Source: Chitinophagaceae bacterium
GTDB taxonomy: Bacteria; Bacteroidota; Bacteroidia; Chitinophagales; Chitinophagaceae
Direction of reading: 5' to 3'
DNA: 56,348 bases
Assembly (NCBI GenBank): GCA_021151685.1
Contig: JAGKWS010000012.1
Location: 1 to 56,348, forward strand
The position numbers and the translations under genes are program-made. This document shows, piece by piece, positions 15,868 to 24,281 of the stretch (the stretch's first letter is position 1; each line of letters begins with the position of its first letter). A model generated the notes under the pieces. It searched no databases. It had not been told where the DNA came from and was given only the letters and a program-made list of their open reading frames with translations.

Positions 15868-16530
15868 TTAGAGGGTTGTACTATTGTCTGCAATGTTTCC
15901 TTGTTTCAGAAAACGTTGCAGTACTACAAAGCACACAGTACAAACCACCACCCCTATGAAGCTGCCTGCATAAGTATCTTCAAAAAAATGAGCGGTGAGG
16001 TATACCCGAGAGTAGCATACACAAAGGGCAAGTGCAAAAAAAAGTAGCCCTAAGGTGCGGTATTTTGCAGACAGCAATAACGACAAAAAGCAAAAAAATG
16101 CAAATGCGCCCTCGCTGTGGCCCGATGGAAAGCTACGGCCATACAACTCGGGCCAATGGTCTAACCGGTGAAGCCATGGGGCAGTAGAGAAATAATTGAG
16201 CGGTCTTGGCCGGTCGAAATATGATTTTAGTCCTTGTAGTATGAGCATGGGTACAACATTGCATACAACTGCCAAGGTCAGGTAGGTACCATTCCGAAAA
16301 CGTTTTAAGAGCATCAGCCCCAACAGTACACCTACTATCACATAAGCCTCACCCATCATAGTGGCATAGTACATCAGGGTATCTAATGCGGGGGAGTGGG
16401 CGGTGTTTATTTTTTCGAAAAGATACTTACTGCCATAGTGCAGGTATAAAGCCATACCCAATACCAACCATCCTATAAATGGCACAATAAAAAACCAATT
16501 GATGGATGCCTTATATCTGCTTTGCAACAT
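15868..16530 (-). CDS. PAP2-family membrane phosphatase
   Basis: 220 residues with five to six membrane helices and all three PAP2 motifs: Lys102...RPRP (107-110), SGHS (His138) and Arg175 ... His181 ... Asp185. These residues form the acid phosphatase site, acting at the outer face of the inner membrane on lipid phosphates such as undecaprenyl pyrophosphate or phosphatidate. The substrate cannot be read from sequence. Its start lies 20 bases inside the 3' end of the lptF/G-type gene, suggesting co-transcription and translational coupling; both products act in envelope lipid handling. Confidence 0.92.
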   Translation of the reverse strand: MLQSRYKASINWFFIVPFIGWLVLGMALYLHYGSKYLFEKINTAHSPALDTLMYYATMMGEAYVIVGVLLGLMLLKRFRNGTYLTLAVVCNVVPMLILQGLKSYFDRPRPLNYFSTAPWLHRLDHWPELYGRSFPSGHSEGAFAFFCFLSLLLSAKYRTLGLLFFALALCVCYSRVYLTAHFFEDTYAGSFIGVVVCTVCFVVLQRFLKQGNIADNSTTL

Positions 16531-17989
16531 CTGTTGGCTTTTTTCTTTGCTTTAGCGGAAAAGTAATAGCACGCCAAATACGGAAATACCATTCTTTCGA
16601 AAAGATACGAGAGTCGTTTCTGGCAGCATTAATGAGTAGCAGTGCCAGCGGAGACATGATGAGTGCCGACATCCATATACCCAACCATGGTGGTACCGAT
16701 TCGGCCTTTGCCAATTTTTCCCCGGAAATGTTCAGAATATGAAATATTACAAAGAAAACAACAGCAACAACCATTGGCATGCCCAAACCACCTTTTCTGA
16801 TGATGGCACCAAGAGGGGCACCTATCAAAAAGAGCAGCAAGCAGGCAAATGACAAGGCATACTTTTTATGAAGTTCTATTTCGTATTTTACATAATTCTC
16901 AGACTGAATTTTATGATCCAATGCGGTTACATCCATTTGCGTTTTAATGAACCGCATGTTATTTACCACAGACTGCATAAGTGCTACCCGCATACTGTCT
17001 GGTACTGTTTCTAAGAACGAACTGCTGTAAGTAACACCGGCAGTGTGCGCAGGCTGTGCTATTTTTTTATCTACTATGTTGCGGGCGGCCCCTTTTGTTT
17101 CGGTAGTGTAGTATGGAGCAAGATAGGTGTTCATTACACCAAGGCTGCGTTTCTGTTGCTGCTTCAAACTGTCAATTTGTTCGGTAAGCTGAGACACGTC
17201 CATCATTTGGTTGGCGTTTTTGAACATATCCTCGTTGGTACGCGTAAACTTGAAGCCGGAAAGGTCAAATACTTTATCCCATTCGTCGAAATGCATTCTT
17301 ATTTGCGTATTGTTGAAGTTGCCATTTTCAACACCCTCTATGTATTGCCAACCATCCTTTAGCCTGAAAATAATAGCCTGCTTATCATTGGTAGGCAACA
17401 TTTCACCTTCCTTAGCCATTACCAGTTTGTTGTTGCCCAACATATCGGTATGGTCATATATCATTATATCTCTGATGGTCTTGCCATCGGGGTCTTTACT
17501 GCCAACCCGTATTGTATAACCTTGAATATCGTTATTGAATAAATGAGGTCTGATGAGTAGGGTAGGCTTAGAGTTACGCACATCGTACAATAGCGACAAA
17601 GACTTAAGGTTCGCAACCGGTATTACATAATTACTGAAAAGAAACGCTACAACAGATACTCCGATAATAAAAAGCGTTAGCGGCTGCATGAACCGAGTGA
17701 GCGATATGCCAGAAGCTTTTACGGCCACCAGCTCGAAATTTTCGCCCATATTACCAAACATCATGATGGATGATAGCAGAACAGCCAGTGGTAACGCAAG
17801 TGGCACCAACGCAGCAGATATATATAGCAATAGTTCTATAAGCACACCCACACCCACGCCTTTCCCTATCAGCTCATCCATATACAGCCAAAAGAACTGC
17901 ATCATCAGCACGAATAGCGATACAAAAAACGTAACAATGAACGGACCTATGAAACTCTTGATGAGCAGTATGTCCAGCTTTTTTACCAA
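16511..17989 (-). CDS. LptF/LptG-family (YjgP/YjgQ) permease
   Basis: A 492-residue permease with three N-terminal helices (about 12-120), a long periplasmic domain (about 130-370, with a helical insert rich in Q and K near 265-300) and three C-terminal helices. The signature IRKGGLGMPM lies in the last third. The family forms the membrane part of the LPS transport ABC complex with LptB, moving LPS to the periplasmic bridge. The start is TTG at 17989: an in-frame stop lies 12 bases upstream, no ATG is available before the first helix, and a good promoter sits just upstream. It heads an operon with the overlapping PAP2 gene. Confidence 0.92.
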   Translation of the reverse strand: MVKKLDILLIKSFIGPFIVTFFVSLFVLMMQFFWLYMDELIGKGVGVGVLIELLLYISAALVPLALPLAVLLSSIMMFGNMGENFELVAVKASGISLTRFMQPLTLFIIGVSVVAFLFSNYVIPVANLKSLSLLYDVRNSKPTLLIRPHLFNNDIQGYTIRVGSKDPDGKTIRDIMIYDHTDMLGNNKLVMAKEGEMLPTNDKQAIIFRLKDGWQYIEGVENGNFNNTQIRMHFDEWDKVFDLSGFKFTRTNEDMFKNANQMMDVSQLTEQIDSLKQQQKRSLGVMNTYLAPYYTTETKGAARNIVDKKIAQPAHTAGVTYSSSFLETVPDSMRVALMQSVVNNMRFIKTQMDVTALDHKIQSENYVKYEIELHKKYALSFACLLLFLIGAPLGAIIRKGGLGMPMVVAVVFFVIFHILNISGEKLAKAESVPPWLGIWMSALIMSPLALLLINAARNDSRIFSKEWYFRIWRAITFPLKQRKKPTDVAKQI

Positions 17990-18007
17990 GGCAAGATGTT
18001 AAGTTTG

Positions 18008-18039
18008 CAAACCTACACAAAACAGTACCTATCCACCAA
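18008..18039 (-). promoter_or_regulatory. Bacteroidota promoter for the lptF/G-type gene
   Basis: On the minus strand the -33 element TTG (18037-18039), a 21-bp spacer and the -7 element TAGGTTTG (18008-18015) give a full TTG-N21-TAnnTTTG promoter. Transcription should begin near 18002, about 12 bases before the TTG start codon at 17989. This supports that start. Confidence 0.7.
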
Positions 18040-18070
18040 ACTGTTCGTAGTCAGATTAACGTTTTGTTGC

Positions 18071-18104
18071 AAATAAAAGCCTGTTCCGTACACAGGAACA
18101 GGCT
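18071..18104 (-). terminator. Terminator after the START-like gene
   Basis: A perfect 10-bp stem (AGCCTGTTCC / GGAACAGGCT, 18078-18087 and 18095-18104) with a seven-base loop. On the minus strand it is followed by TTTATTTG. It separates the START-like gene from the lptF/G promoter. Confidence 0.85.
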
Positions 18105-18131
18105 GCCATATTCAATATCTATTTTTCAAAC

Positions 18132-18518
18132 TCAGGAGGCACCTATCCTGTGTTTCAAATCGTGTACCTGAGTGTTCCACAAACGCTCCTGATCTTTGAT
18201 CTCAGATTTATCGGCAAAGTCAGTAATTCTCAAAATGGTTTCGTTGGTAACCGGGCTTTGTTCTATACTGAATTCAAAAAACTCGTCTTTACCGTAGTGG
18301 TCCCACCGGTATCTGATAAACTCATTCTCTACATGCTCCAGCATGATTGCTGTATCTGTGCTACCATTCCATGTAAAGTAATATGTATTATCTCTTTGGT
18401 CTACCTTGTCGGCAAACCACTCCTGCAACCCAACGGGCGAAGACAAGAATTCGTATAGTATGGCCGGCGAGCACCTGATAGGAAACTCTACCGAGTACAT
18501 TATTTTCTTTTTACTCAT
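18132..18518 (-). CDS. START-like / SRPBCC ligand-binding domain protein
   Basis: 128 residues forming one helix-grip domain: SVEFPIRCSPAILYEFLSSP at the N-terminus, WF motif (LQEWFADKV), and a long C-terminal helix from ERLWNTQVHDLK. This is the START-like branch of the SRPBCC fold seen in many Bacteroidota as a stand-alone cytoplasmic protein. Such domains bind hydrophobic ligands, but the ligand and role are unknown. It is transcribed alone, with a terminator directly downstream. Confidence 0.85.
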   Translation of the reverse strand: MSKKKIMYSVEFPIRCSPAILYEFLSSPVGLQEWFADKVDQRDNTYYFTWNGSTDTAIMLEHVENEFIRYRWDHYGKDEFFEFSIEQSPVTNETILRITDFADKSEIKDQERLWNTQVHDLKHRIGAS

Positions 18519-18879
18519 TGTCGTTCTGTGCTTCTAAATAAATAGTTCAGGTGCAATAATAAAAAAATGCCAGTACAATCAAAATTTTATCAGTCAACCT
18601 TGTTGTTATTTTTTTTTGATTCGCCGTCATTTTCTAATCTGCTTTTTGATTTTTGCCAACTATTCGGCTGATAGTCAGTGTAATAACGAGTTATTCTACA
18701 CACAATGGTTTTCGGGTACGTTTCAACAATGCGATAGTAAAAAATGCCGAATCGAAACCTTAATCCTACTTTATTTCAATGTTATCAAATTATTAAGTCT
18801 AACCTCGGTTCTCTTTCTTCATTTTTACGTTGGTTAGCTTTGCTGCACAAATTCATTATCAACAAAATCACAAGCTTTA
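18519..18879. other. AT-rich divergent intergenic region
   Basis: The spacer lies between the START-like gene and the phosphate transport pair. Apart from the -7 element at 18835-18842 I see no structure. A possible 73-codon frame (18616-18837) is rich in Phe, Cys and Leu and has no family features, so it is not called. Confidence 0.4.
18835..18842 (+). promoter_or_regulatory. Candidate -7 element before the DUF47-PiT operon
   Basis: TAGCTTTG matches TAnnTTTG, 37 bases before the ATG at 18880. A clear TTG at -33 is missing (TTC at that distance). Confidence 0.45.
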
Positions 18880-19530
18880 ATGTCAGCAATTGATTCTTTC
18901 CTGAAGATTTTCCTGCCGAAAGACAAGGTATTCTATTCCCTTTTCGAGGAGGTATCCAATACTCTGGTTCAAATGGGCGACACTTTTCGTAATGCGCTTC
19001 ATGAAAAAGACCTTGCCAAACGAGATGCCATGCTGAAAACGCTTGAAGAGTTTGAGCATAGGAACGACGAAATTACTCATCGCATATTTATAGAACTGGG
19101 TAGCAATTTCATTACCCCGTTCGACCGTGAAGACATTCATTACCTTGCTACCTCGCTCGATGATATTGCCGACTATATATGGGGTGCAGCCAAGCGTGTT
19201 GTCAATTATCAGATTGATGACCGTTATAACACACTACAGGCCTTTGCCGATATTATCTCCAAATCTATAGCAGCTATCAATACAAGCATACACGGCTTGC
19301 GTGGTATGAAAAACCTTCGCGACATTACTGCATCTTGCGTTATTGTAAACAGTTTGGAAAACGATGCCGACGACCTGCTGGACGCAACAATGATGAAACT
19401 ATTTAATTCAGGAATAGACCCAATAGAACTCATCAAACAAAAGGATATATTCCAGATGTTGGAGATTGTTACCGACAAATGCGAAGATGCCGCCAACGTG
19501 GTAGAATCTATTATTATTAAATACGCTTAA
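18880..19530 (+). CDS. DUF47 (PhoU-like) phosphate transport accessory protein
   Basis: 216 residues, almost wholly helical, with the repeated PhoU-like pattern of acidic ExxxD motifs (for example EDIHYLATSLDDIADYIWGAAKR and NDADDLLDATMMKLF halves). It belongs to the DUF47/TIGR00153 family, which is nearly always encoded beside a PiT transporter and is thought to regulate it. Here pit follows after 20 bases. It is cytoplasmic, with no signal or membrane segment. The mechanism is inferred from the PhoU resemblance. Confidence 0.93.
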   Translation: MSAIDSFLKIFLPKDKVFYSLFEEVSNTLVQMGDTFRNALHEKDLAKRDAMLKTLEEFEHRNDEITHRIFIELGSNFITPFDREDIHYLATSLDDIADYIWGAAKRVVNYQIDDRYNTLQAFADIISKSIAAINTSIHGLRGMKNLRDITASCVIVNSLENDADDLLDATMMKLFNSGIDPIELIKQKDIFQMLEIVTDKCEDAANVVESIIIKYA

Positions 19531-19550
19531 TAACCACCATACGATACTAT

Positions 19551-20744
19551 ATGTCAGTAATGCTGATAGTTATCATCGTACTTGCGTTGTTATTTGACTA
19601 TATCAATGGATTTCACGATGCCGCCAATTCTATAGCAACAGTTGTATCAACAAAGGTACTCACTCCGTTTCAGGCGGTAATGTGGGCTGCGTTGTTCAAC
19701 TTTGTTGCGTTCTTTATCTTCAAAGATCATGGTGTGGCTAAAACAGTAGCCAAAACCGTTCATGAAGAATTTATTACATTGCCCGTTATCTTCTCCGGAC
19801 TGCTTGCTGCCATATCATGGAACCTTCTTACATGGTGGTTTGGTATTCCTTCCAGTTCGTCGCATACGCTCATTGGTGGTTTTGCCGGTGCTGCTATAGC
19901 ACATGGTGGCCTCAATGCCATTCAGTCAGAACCAATTATCAAAACAGTTAGTTTCATTGTTCTGGCACCAATGGTTGGTATGATTATGGCCTTTCTTATC
20001 TCGCTGTGGTTTATCTACTCGTTCCGAAAAGGTTGGAAGCCTAAAATAGTGTCCCTATTCATCATGGTGTCTGTTTGCTTTATGTTATTCCATTACGTAG
20101 AAACAGACCCCAGCAAGTTGAAAAACTACCACGACAGCTACATTGCGAATGTGGTTCTGGAAAGCAAAAACCTGAAATGGCTCTTGCTGACGCTGATAAT
20201 TGTAGCAATGAGTGTTTTCACTATGATACTCGGGTCGCTGAATACGGCGCGCGCTACTCATTACCTTAAACGTTTTCAGTTAGTTTCATCAGCCATTTTC
20301 AGCATTGGCCATGGTGGTAACGATGCACAAAAAGTAATGGGTATCATAGGTGTAGCATTACTTTGCGACCACAGTATACAATCTATAGACCAGATACCTA
20401 ATTGGGTTCCCTTAGCTTGTTACTCGGCAATAGGTCTTGGTACACTTAGTGGCGGTTGGAAAATTATTAAAACCATGGGTACACGCATTACAAAGGTTAC
20501 TCCGTTCGAAGGTGTTGCTGCCGAAACCGCTGGTGCCATCACACTGTTTCTTACAGAGAACCTTAAAATACCGGTTAGTACCACACACACCATCACTGGT
20601 TCTATTATAGGTGTTGGTGCTACCAAGCGTGTTTCAGCTGTGCGTTGGGGGGTTACTATCAGCTTGTTGTGGGCATGGATACTTACTATTCCGGTAAGTG
20701 CAATACTGGCTGCTACATGCTACTTCATTACCTCATTATTCTAA
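19551..20744 (+). CDS. pit: PiT-family inorganic phosphate transporter
   Basis: 397 residues with about ten membrane helices and the duplicated PiT signature: GFHDAANSIATVVSTK near the N-terminus and GGNDAQKVMGI in the second half, plus PSSSSHTLIGG and PVSTTHTITGS. These ion-coupled carriers import phosphate, usually as a metal-phosphate complex or with Na+ or H+; the coupling ion is not visible from sequence. It is paired with the DUF47 accessory gene just upstream and ends at a strong bidirectional terminator. Confidence 0.96.
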   Translation: MSVMLIVIIVLALLFDYINGFHDAANSIATVVSTKVLTPFQAVMWAALFNFVAFFIFKDHGVAKTVAKTVHEEFITLPVIFSGLLAAISWNLLTWWFGIPSSSSHTLIGGFAGAAIAHGGLNAIQSEPIIKTVSFIVLAPMVGMIMAFLISLWFIYSFRKGWKPKIVSLFIMVSVCFMLFHYVETDPSKLKNYHDSYIANVVLESKNLKWLLLTLIIVAMSVFTMILGSLNTARATHYLKRFQLVSSAIFSIGHGGNDAQKVMGIIGVALLCDHSIQSIDQIPNWVPLACYSAIGLGTLSGGWKIIKTMGTRITKVTPFEGVAAETAGAITLFLTENLKIPVSTTHTITGSIIGVGATKRVSAVRWGVTISLLWAWILTIPVSAILAATCYFITSLF

Positions 20745-20786
20745 AAATGGCTACTGGTCAGGGTGCTTTTACAACCCCTGTTATTT

Positions 20787-20826
20787 AAACAAAAGGCTTG
20801 GTCAGGAAAGACCAAGCCTTTTGTTT
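20787..20826. terminator. Strong bidirectional terminator between pit and the response regulator
   Basis: A perfect 17-bp inverted repeat (20787-20803 and 20810-20826) with a six-base loop. The arms begin AAAC and end GTTT, so both strands have A/T-rich flanks. On the minus strand the stop codon of the response regulator (20802-20804) falls at the arm/loop junction, so one arm is coding sequence. Confidence 0.9.
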
Positions 20827-21224
20827 AATACGTGTACAATAAGCTTTATAGACTCTTTTGTCAGTGGTTTTATCAGATAGTACTCTACATGTTTGTTAGA
20901 TTGTGCACGAGCCATATCGGCCTTGTCTATAGAAGATGAGAGTATGTATATCTTCACTCGGCCTTTCGTTGTTTCATCCAATTGTTCAAAACGCTCCAGG
21001 AAGGCCCATGCATCCATTACTGGCATCATTATGTCGAGCAACAATATGGCACGCTCATCGGTATCTGGCTGAGCGTATTTGTCGGCAATGTAGTTGAAAC
21101 CGGCAACAGGGTCTGTAAAATCTACAACCAGTGCTTCGGGGTACGTTTTTTCTATTATAGTTCTGCACAGCTTATTATTCAGCTTGTCATCATCTACTAT
21201 TATAAAATTCTTCAGGTAATTCAT
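20802..21224 (-). CDS. Single-domain response regulator (CheY-like)
   Basis: 140 residues, one receiver domain and no output domain. The acidic pocket is DDD at 11-13, the phospho-acceptor is Asp64 in LLLDIMMP, the switch Ser/Thr lies in ILSSSI and the conserved Lys is Lys119 in IKP. It should act by protein-protein contact as a phosphotransfer or signalling partner. No histidine kinase is adjacent. The last five codons lie inside the terminator hairpin shared with pit. Confidence 0.93.
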   Translation of the reverse strand: MNYLKNFIIVDDDKLNNKLCRTIIEKTYPEALVVDFTDPVAGFNYIADKYAQPDTDERAILLLDIMMPVMDAWAFLERFEQLDETTKGRVKIYILSSSIDKADMARAQSNKHVEYYLIKPLTKESIKLIVHVLNKRLGLS

Positions 21225-21263
21225 ATTCTATGTCTTATGTAGTTATCAATTGATTGGCACAAA

Positions 21264-21271
21264 CAAATATA
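21264..21271 (-). promoter_or_regulatory. Candidate -7 element before the response regulator
   Basis: The minus strand reads TATATTTG, a TAnnTTTG match 39 bases before the ATG at 21224. No well-spaced TTG is found. Confidence 0.4.
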
Positions 21272-21354
21272 GAGTCTTTCACCAAAAAATTCATACTAAA
21301 GGCAATACATATAATGTGTTTTACGCCCTGTTTTTTTGAGCACTAATATGTACC

Positions 21355-21387
21355 AAAACAAAAAATGCCCGCAGCAATGCAGGCATT
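21355..21387 (-). terminator. Terminator after the YtxH / holin-like operon
   Basis: A 10-bp stem (one mismatch; 21364-21373 and 21378-21387) with loop GCAA/TTGC. On the minus strand it is followed by TTTTTG. It lies about 60 bases beyond the stop at 21450. Confidence 0.75.
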
Positions 21388-21449
21388 CATCATAATAGAA
21401 TATTACAGTTCGCAGATGGTCTTTTTCGCTATCTGCAATGATGTTGGTT

Positions 21450-21884
21450 TCAACTATTCTTCTTCTCTTTTCTCTTTTCCAGCAGCTTATTCACGCCTTT
21501 GTAAGACAACTCTATTGCTTTCCACTTCAGATAGCTGAATACGATATCCTTACCCGCCGTTACCAGTGCTGTCTTTACTTTGTTGCTTGTATTACTACCC
21601 GTATTGTCGGGCGACTGTTCTTTTCGTCTTGCCAACCAGTTTTCTGCCAAGTCGCTTATTTGGCCTGCAAAGGGTGCTGCAAAGGGTACATACTTCGTTA
21701 CAAGCCCCGTTATGATGGGGGCAATGCCTGCACCGGCCATACTACCAGCTTCCGATAGGCCACCTATCAATTCATCGGCATCTATGAGCCCATCTGCCTC
21801 CATTTGCTCCTTTTCCTTTACAAGGCGGCGGCGTTCGCGCTCAATGTCTGCCAGACTCAATAATCTTTTTGAATAGAGTTTCAT
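21450..21884 (-). CDS. Uncharacterised protein of the YtxH / holin-like operon
   Basis: 144 residues from ATG 21884 (a TTG nine bases upstream is possible). The N-terminus is highly charged and probably coiled (about 10-30, IERERRRLVKEKEQMEADG). The middle is a Gly/Ala-rich weakly hydrophobic stretch (GSMAGAGIAPIITGLV) and the C-terminus is basic. I do not recognise a named domain. It begins nine bases after the holin-like gene and is the last gene before a terminator. In Bacteroidota such small proteins often follow YtxH and DUF1469-like genes in stress-responsive operons (general knowledge, not shown here). Confidence 0.75.
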   Translation of the reverse strand: MKLYSKRLLSLADIERERRRLVKEKEQMEADGLIDADELIGGLSEAGSMAGAGIAPIITGLVTKYVPFAAPFAGQISDLAENWLARRKEQSPDNTGSNTSNKVKTALVTAGKDIVFSYLKWKAIELSYKGVNKLLEKRKEKKNS

Positions 21885-21893
21885 CGACAGCAA

Positions 21894-22271
21894 TTATGAT
21901 TTAGTATGGTTATTTTTCAAATCGTTGTCGTCATCGTCCCCTTCATATGTGGTAAGCACCTCTACCAGAGAGTCGGCAAAAAAGCGCGATATTGGTTTGC
22001 GAAGTAATATCACTATTATTAGCAAAACAAGATAAATGGCCATCGTTACAAAGTAGGCTGCAACTGTAGACATGCCAGTTTCCATAAGCGCACTGGTAAG
22101 CCCCAGCCCCATAAACAAGGCTATACAAAATACTATAAGCAACGCTATAAGCGAAAAAATAAGATAGCTCACCAGCACTGCTGTGCGGCCTATCAAGTTC
22201 ACTTTTACCAAGTCTACATTTACATCAATGTAGCGGGATATGCGGTCTTTTATTTCGCCAAAAACGCTCAT
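21894..22271 (-). CDS. Phage-holin-like family membrane protein (PF07332 type)
   Basis: 125 residues with two long membrane segments (about 33-58 and 66-92), an amphipathic N-terminal region (IKDRISRYIDVNVDLVKV) and an acidic tail with a run of aspartates (DDDDND). This is the layout of the putative Actinobacteriophage holin III / DUF1469 family, which in Bacteroidota is chromosomal and not linked to lysis. It sits between a YtxH gene (15-bp gap) and the uncharacterised 21450 gene. There is no phage gene nearby, so a holin role is unlikely. Confidence 0.85.
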   Translation of the reverse strand: MSVFGEIKDRISRYIDVNVDLVKVNLIGRTAVLVSYLIFSLIALLIVFCIALFMGLGLTSALMETGMSTVAAYFVTMAIYLVLLIIVILLRKPISRFFADSLVEVLTTYEGDDDDNDLKNNHTKS

Positions 22272-22286
22272 AGTACAGCCTTGAAC

Positions 22287-22478
22287 CTATGTGTAAATAT
22301 TTTCCTCCACATCGGCCGGCATCTTGCCAAACTTATCTTTGATATTGTCAAGGCCTTTTTTCAGTTTGGCCATATCTTCACGACGTTTGTCCTTGTCTGT
22401 TGCCAGCAGGTAGCCTACTGCTACACCCACTGCTACACCGGCCAATAATGTGGCTACGGTATTGCTCATTTTTGCCAT
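22287..22478 (-). CDS. YtxH domain protein
   Basis: 63 residues: a glycine-rich membrane segment (VATLLAGVAVGVAVGYLLA, 8-26) followed by a charged helix (DKDKRREDMAKLKKGLDNI). This is a minimal YtxH domain, a family usually linked to general stress or envelope conditions. The ATG at 22478 is chosen because upstream codons are not family-like, and the promoter ends at 22521. It is first in the operon with the holin-like and 21450 genes. Confidence 0.85.
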   Translation of the reverse strand: MAKMSNTVATLLAGVAVGVAVGYLLATDKDKRREDMAKLKKGLDNIKDKFGKMPADVEENIYT

Positions 22479-22520
22479 AATTTCAGTTTGGTATTTTCTG
22501 GTTATTACTATAAAGTTCGG

Positions 22521-22553
22521 CAAAGTTACGTTACCATACAAGGTATATAGCAA
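22521..22553 (-). promoter_or_regulatory. Bacteroidota promoter for the YtxH operon
   Basis: The minus strand carries TTG (22551-22553), a 22-bp spacer and TAACTTTG (22521-22528), a complete TTG-N22-TAnnTTTG promoter 42 bases before the YtxH ATG. Confidence 0.65.
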
Positions 22554-22622
22554 CATATATTGCTGCATGGCAGCTATTTATCGTTTCTTTCGCAAATAAC
22601 CTCTGTTACAAAACACATCGGG

Positions 22623-23195
22623 TTATTTGGTGTAATAGCGGTTGGCCTCTATGTGTTTTTCTACAGCAGAGGGCACTATGTACTTTATTGATTTTTTTTC
22701 TTTTATCTGCCTTCTGATGTATGTGGACGATATTTGAAGTAGTGGTGCATCCAATATAGTTACATTGGCACCCCATGTGTCTTCAATCTCGAAACCCGGA
22801 CGGTTGTACACAAGAAATGAATATTGCGATACCAGATATTCAAAGTTCTTCCAACGGTGAATGTTCTGGAAACTATCGGCACCCATTATTACCGAAAAAC
22901 GCTCTAAAGGAAACTTTTCGGTAAGGTATGCAAGGGTATCAATGGTGTATGATGGCTTGGGTAGTTGAAACTCAACATTACTTGCCCTGAACTTCGGATT
23001 GTCTTCTATAGCAATATTTACCAGGTGTAGCCGGTCATATTCATTCAGCAATGTATGAGAATCCTTTAGTGGGTTGTGCGGCGATACCACAAACCATATC
23101 TTATCAACATCGGTATGATTGATTACATGATTGGCAACTATTAAATGCCCTGTATGTATGGGGTTGAAGCTACCGAAATATAAACCTATATGCAT
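22623..23195 (-). CDS. nadD: Nicotinate-nucleotide adenylyltransferase
   Basis: 190 residues from ATG 23195, where MHIGLYFGSFNPIHTGHL starts the nucleotidyltransferase fold; the 27-base upstream extension is not conserved in type. Visible motifs are GSFNPIHTGH (the HxGH ATP site), SPHNPLKD, MGADSF and the C-terminal SSTYIRRQI (the SSTxxR motif). The enzyme transfers AMP to nicotinate mononucleotide to give deamido-NAD in the cytoplasm. The YtxH promoter begins about 50 bases beyond its stop. No operon partner is clear. Confidence 0.95.
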   Translation of the reverse strand: MHIGLYFGSFNPIHTGHLIVANHVINHTDVDKIWFVVSPHNPLKDSHTLLNEYDRLHLVNIAIEDNPKFRASNVEFQLPKPSYTIDTLAYLTEKFPLERFSVIMGADSFQNIHRWKNFEYLVSQYSFLVYNRPGFEIEDTWGANVTILDAPLLQISSTYIRRQIKEKKSIKYIVPSAVEKHIEANRYYTK

Positions 23196-23324
23196 AAAAA
23201 AATGCCAAATATTTACGAACAACTACGTTGCAAAACTTTTGCAACCAAATAGATAAAATTTAAGCGTATTGATGATTTTCTTCTGCAATTGAAGGGCTCA
23301 ATTCTTTTACGCATCCGATGCAAA

Positions 23325-24260
23325 CTATAAAGACGATTGTTCTTTTTGTTCCATCCACTTGCGCCTGCCTTCTCCGGCATGCACATGGCGTTCGCTATGG
23401 TAAGACGAACGTACTAACGGACCACTTTCTACAAAGTCTATTCCCATTTTATAGCCCTCCTCGCGGTAAAATGCAAACTCATCGGGGTGTACAAAACGTG
23501 CTACCGGAAGGTGTTTTTGTGTAGGTTGCAGGTACTGGCCTATGGTTACCACATCGCAACCATTGTCGGCAAGGTCTTGCAGCGTTTGCAGCACTTCATC
23601 TTTCTCCTCACCAAGCCCCAGCATTATGCCACTCTTGGTACGCATGCCACCATCTTTCAGTCTGCGTATCACCTCCATGCTGCGGTGGTATTTGGCCTGT
23701 ATGCGTACCTTTCTTGTAAGCCGCTCTACGGTTTCTATGTTATGAGACACCACCTCTGGTGCCACATCTATAATGCGCTGCAGGTTATCCCAATCGCCCT
23801 TAAAGTCTGGTATCAGTGTTTCCAGTGTAGTTTCTGGGTTCAGTGCCCTTACAGCCTTTATTGTATTGGCCCAAATAACAGAACCTCCGTCTTTCAGTTC
23901 ATCACGGTCTACCGAGGTTATAACGGCGTGTTTCACCTTCATCAGATATATGGCTTCTGCCACACGTTGCGGCTCGTCCCAATCTACGGGGTCTGGCCGG
24001 CCGGTTGCCACAGCACAAAAGCCACAAGACCGTGTGCAAATGTTGCCCAATATCATGAAGGTAGCAGTACCCTCACCCCAACACTCTCCCATGTTGGGGC
24101 AGTTGCCACTTTCACAAATGGTGTGTAGTTTATGAGTATCTACAAGATTTCTTACATGACGGTAATTCTCCCCTATAGGCAACTTAACGCGAAGCCAATT
24201 GGGCTTCTTAACGCGTGTTTCTGCTGCTTGTGCGCTGCTTATTACTGGCAATTCCTGCAT
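23325..24260 (-). CDS. lipA: Lipoyl synthase
   Basis: 311 residues, radical-SAM enzyme with two Fe-S sites: CESGNCPNMGEC (Cys49, Cys54, Cys60) for the auxiliary cluster and CTRSCGFC (Cys75, Cys79, Cys82) for the SAM cluster, plus the C-terminal RSSYHSE motif. It inserts two sulfurs into protein-bound octanoyl groups to make lipoyl cofactors of 2-oxoacid dehydrogenases and the glycine cleavage system. The start MQELPVISS fits the usual short N-terminal extension. lipB is not in the window. Confidence 0.97.
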   Translation of the reverse strand: MQELPVISSAQAAETRVKKPNWLRVKLPIGENYRHVRNLVDTHKLHTICESGNCPNMGECWGEGTATFMILGNICTRSCGFCAVATGRPDPVDWDEPQRVAEAIYLMKVKHAVITSVDRDELKDGGSVIWANTIKAVRALNPETTLETLIPDFKGDWDNLQRIIDVAPEVVSHNIETVERLTRKVRIQAKYHRSMEVIRRLKDGGMRTKSGIMLGLGEEKDEVLQTLQDLADNGCDVVTIGQYLQPTQKHLPVARFVHPDEFAFYREEGYKMGIDFVESGPLVRSSYHSERHVHAGEGRRKWMEQKEQSSL

Positions 24261-24281
24261 AATGGTTGCAAGTTACAATCA

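Noticed and set aside
18616..18837. 73-codon frame before the DUF47 gene
   Set aside because: AT-rich intergenic composition, a translation rich in Phe, Leu and Cys, and it runs through the candidate promoter.
21894..22271. Holin annotation suggesting a prophage
   Set aside because: No phage structural, lysis or integrase gene in the window; the family is chromosomal in Bacteroidota.
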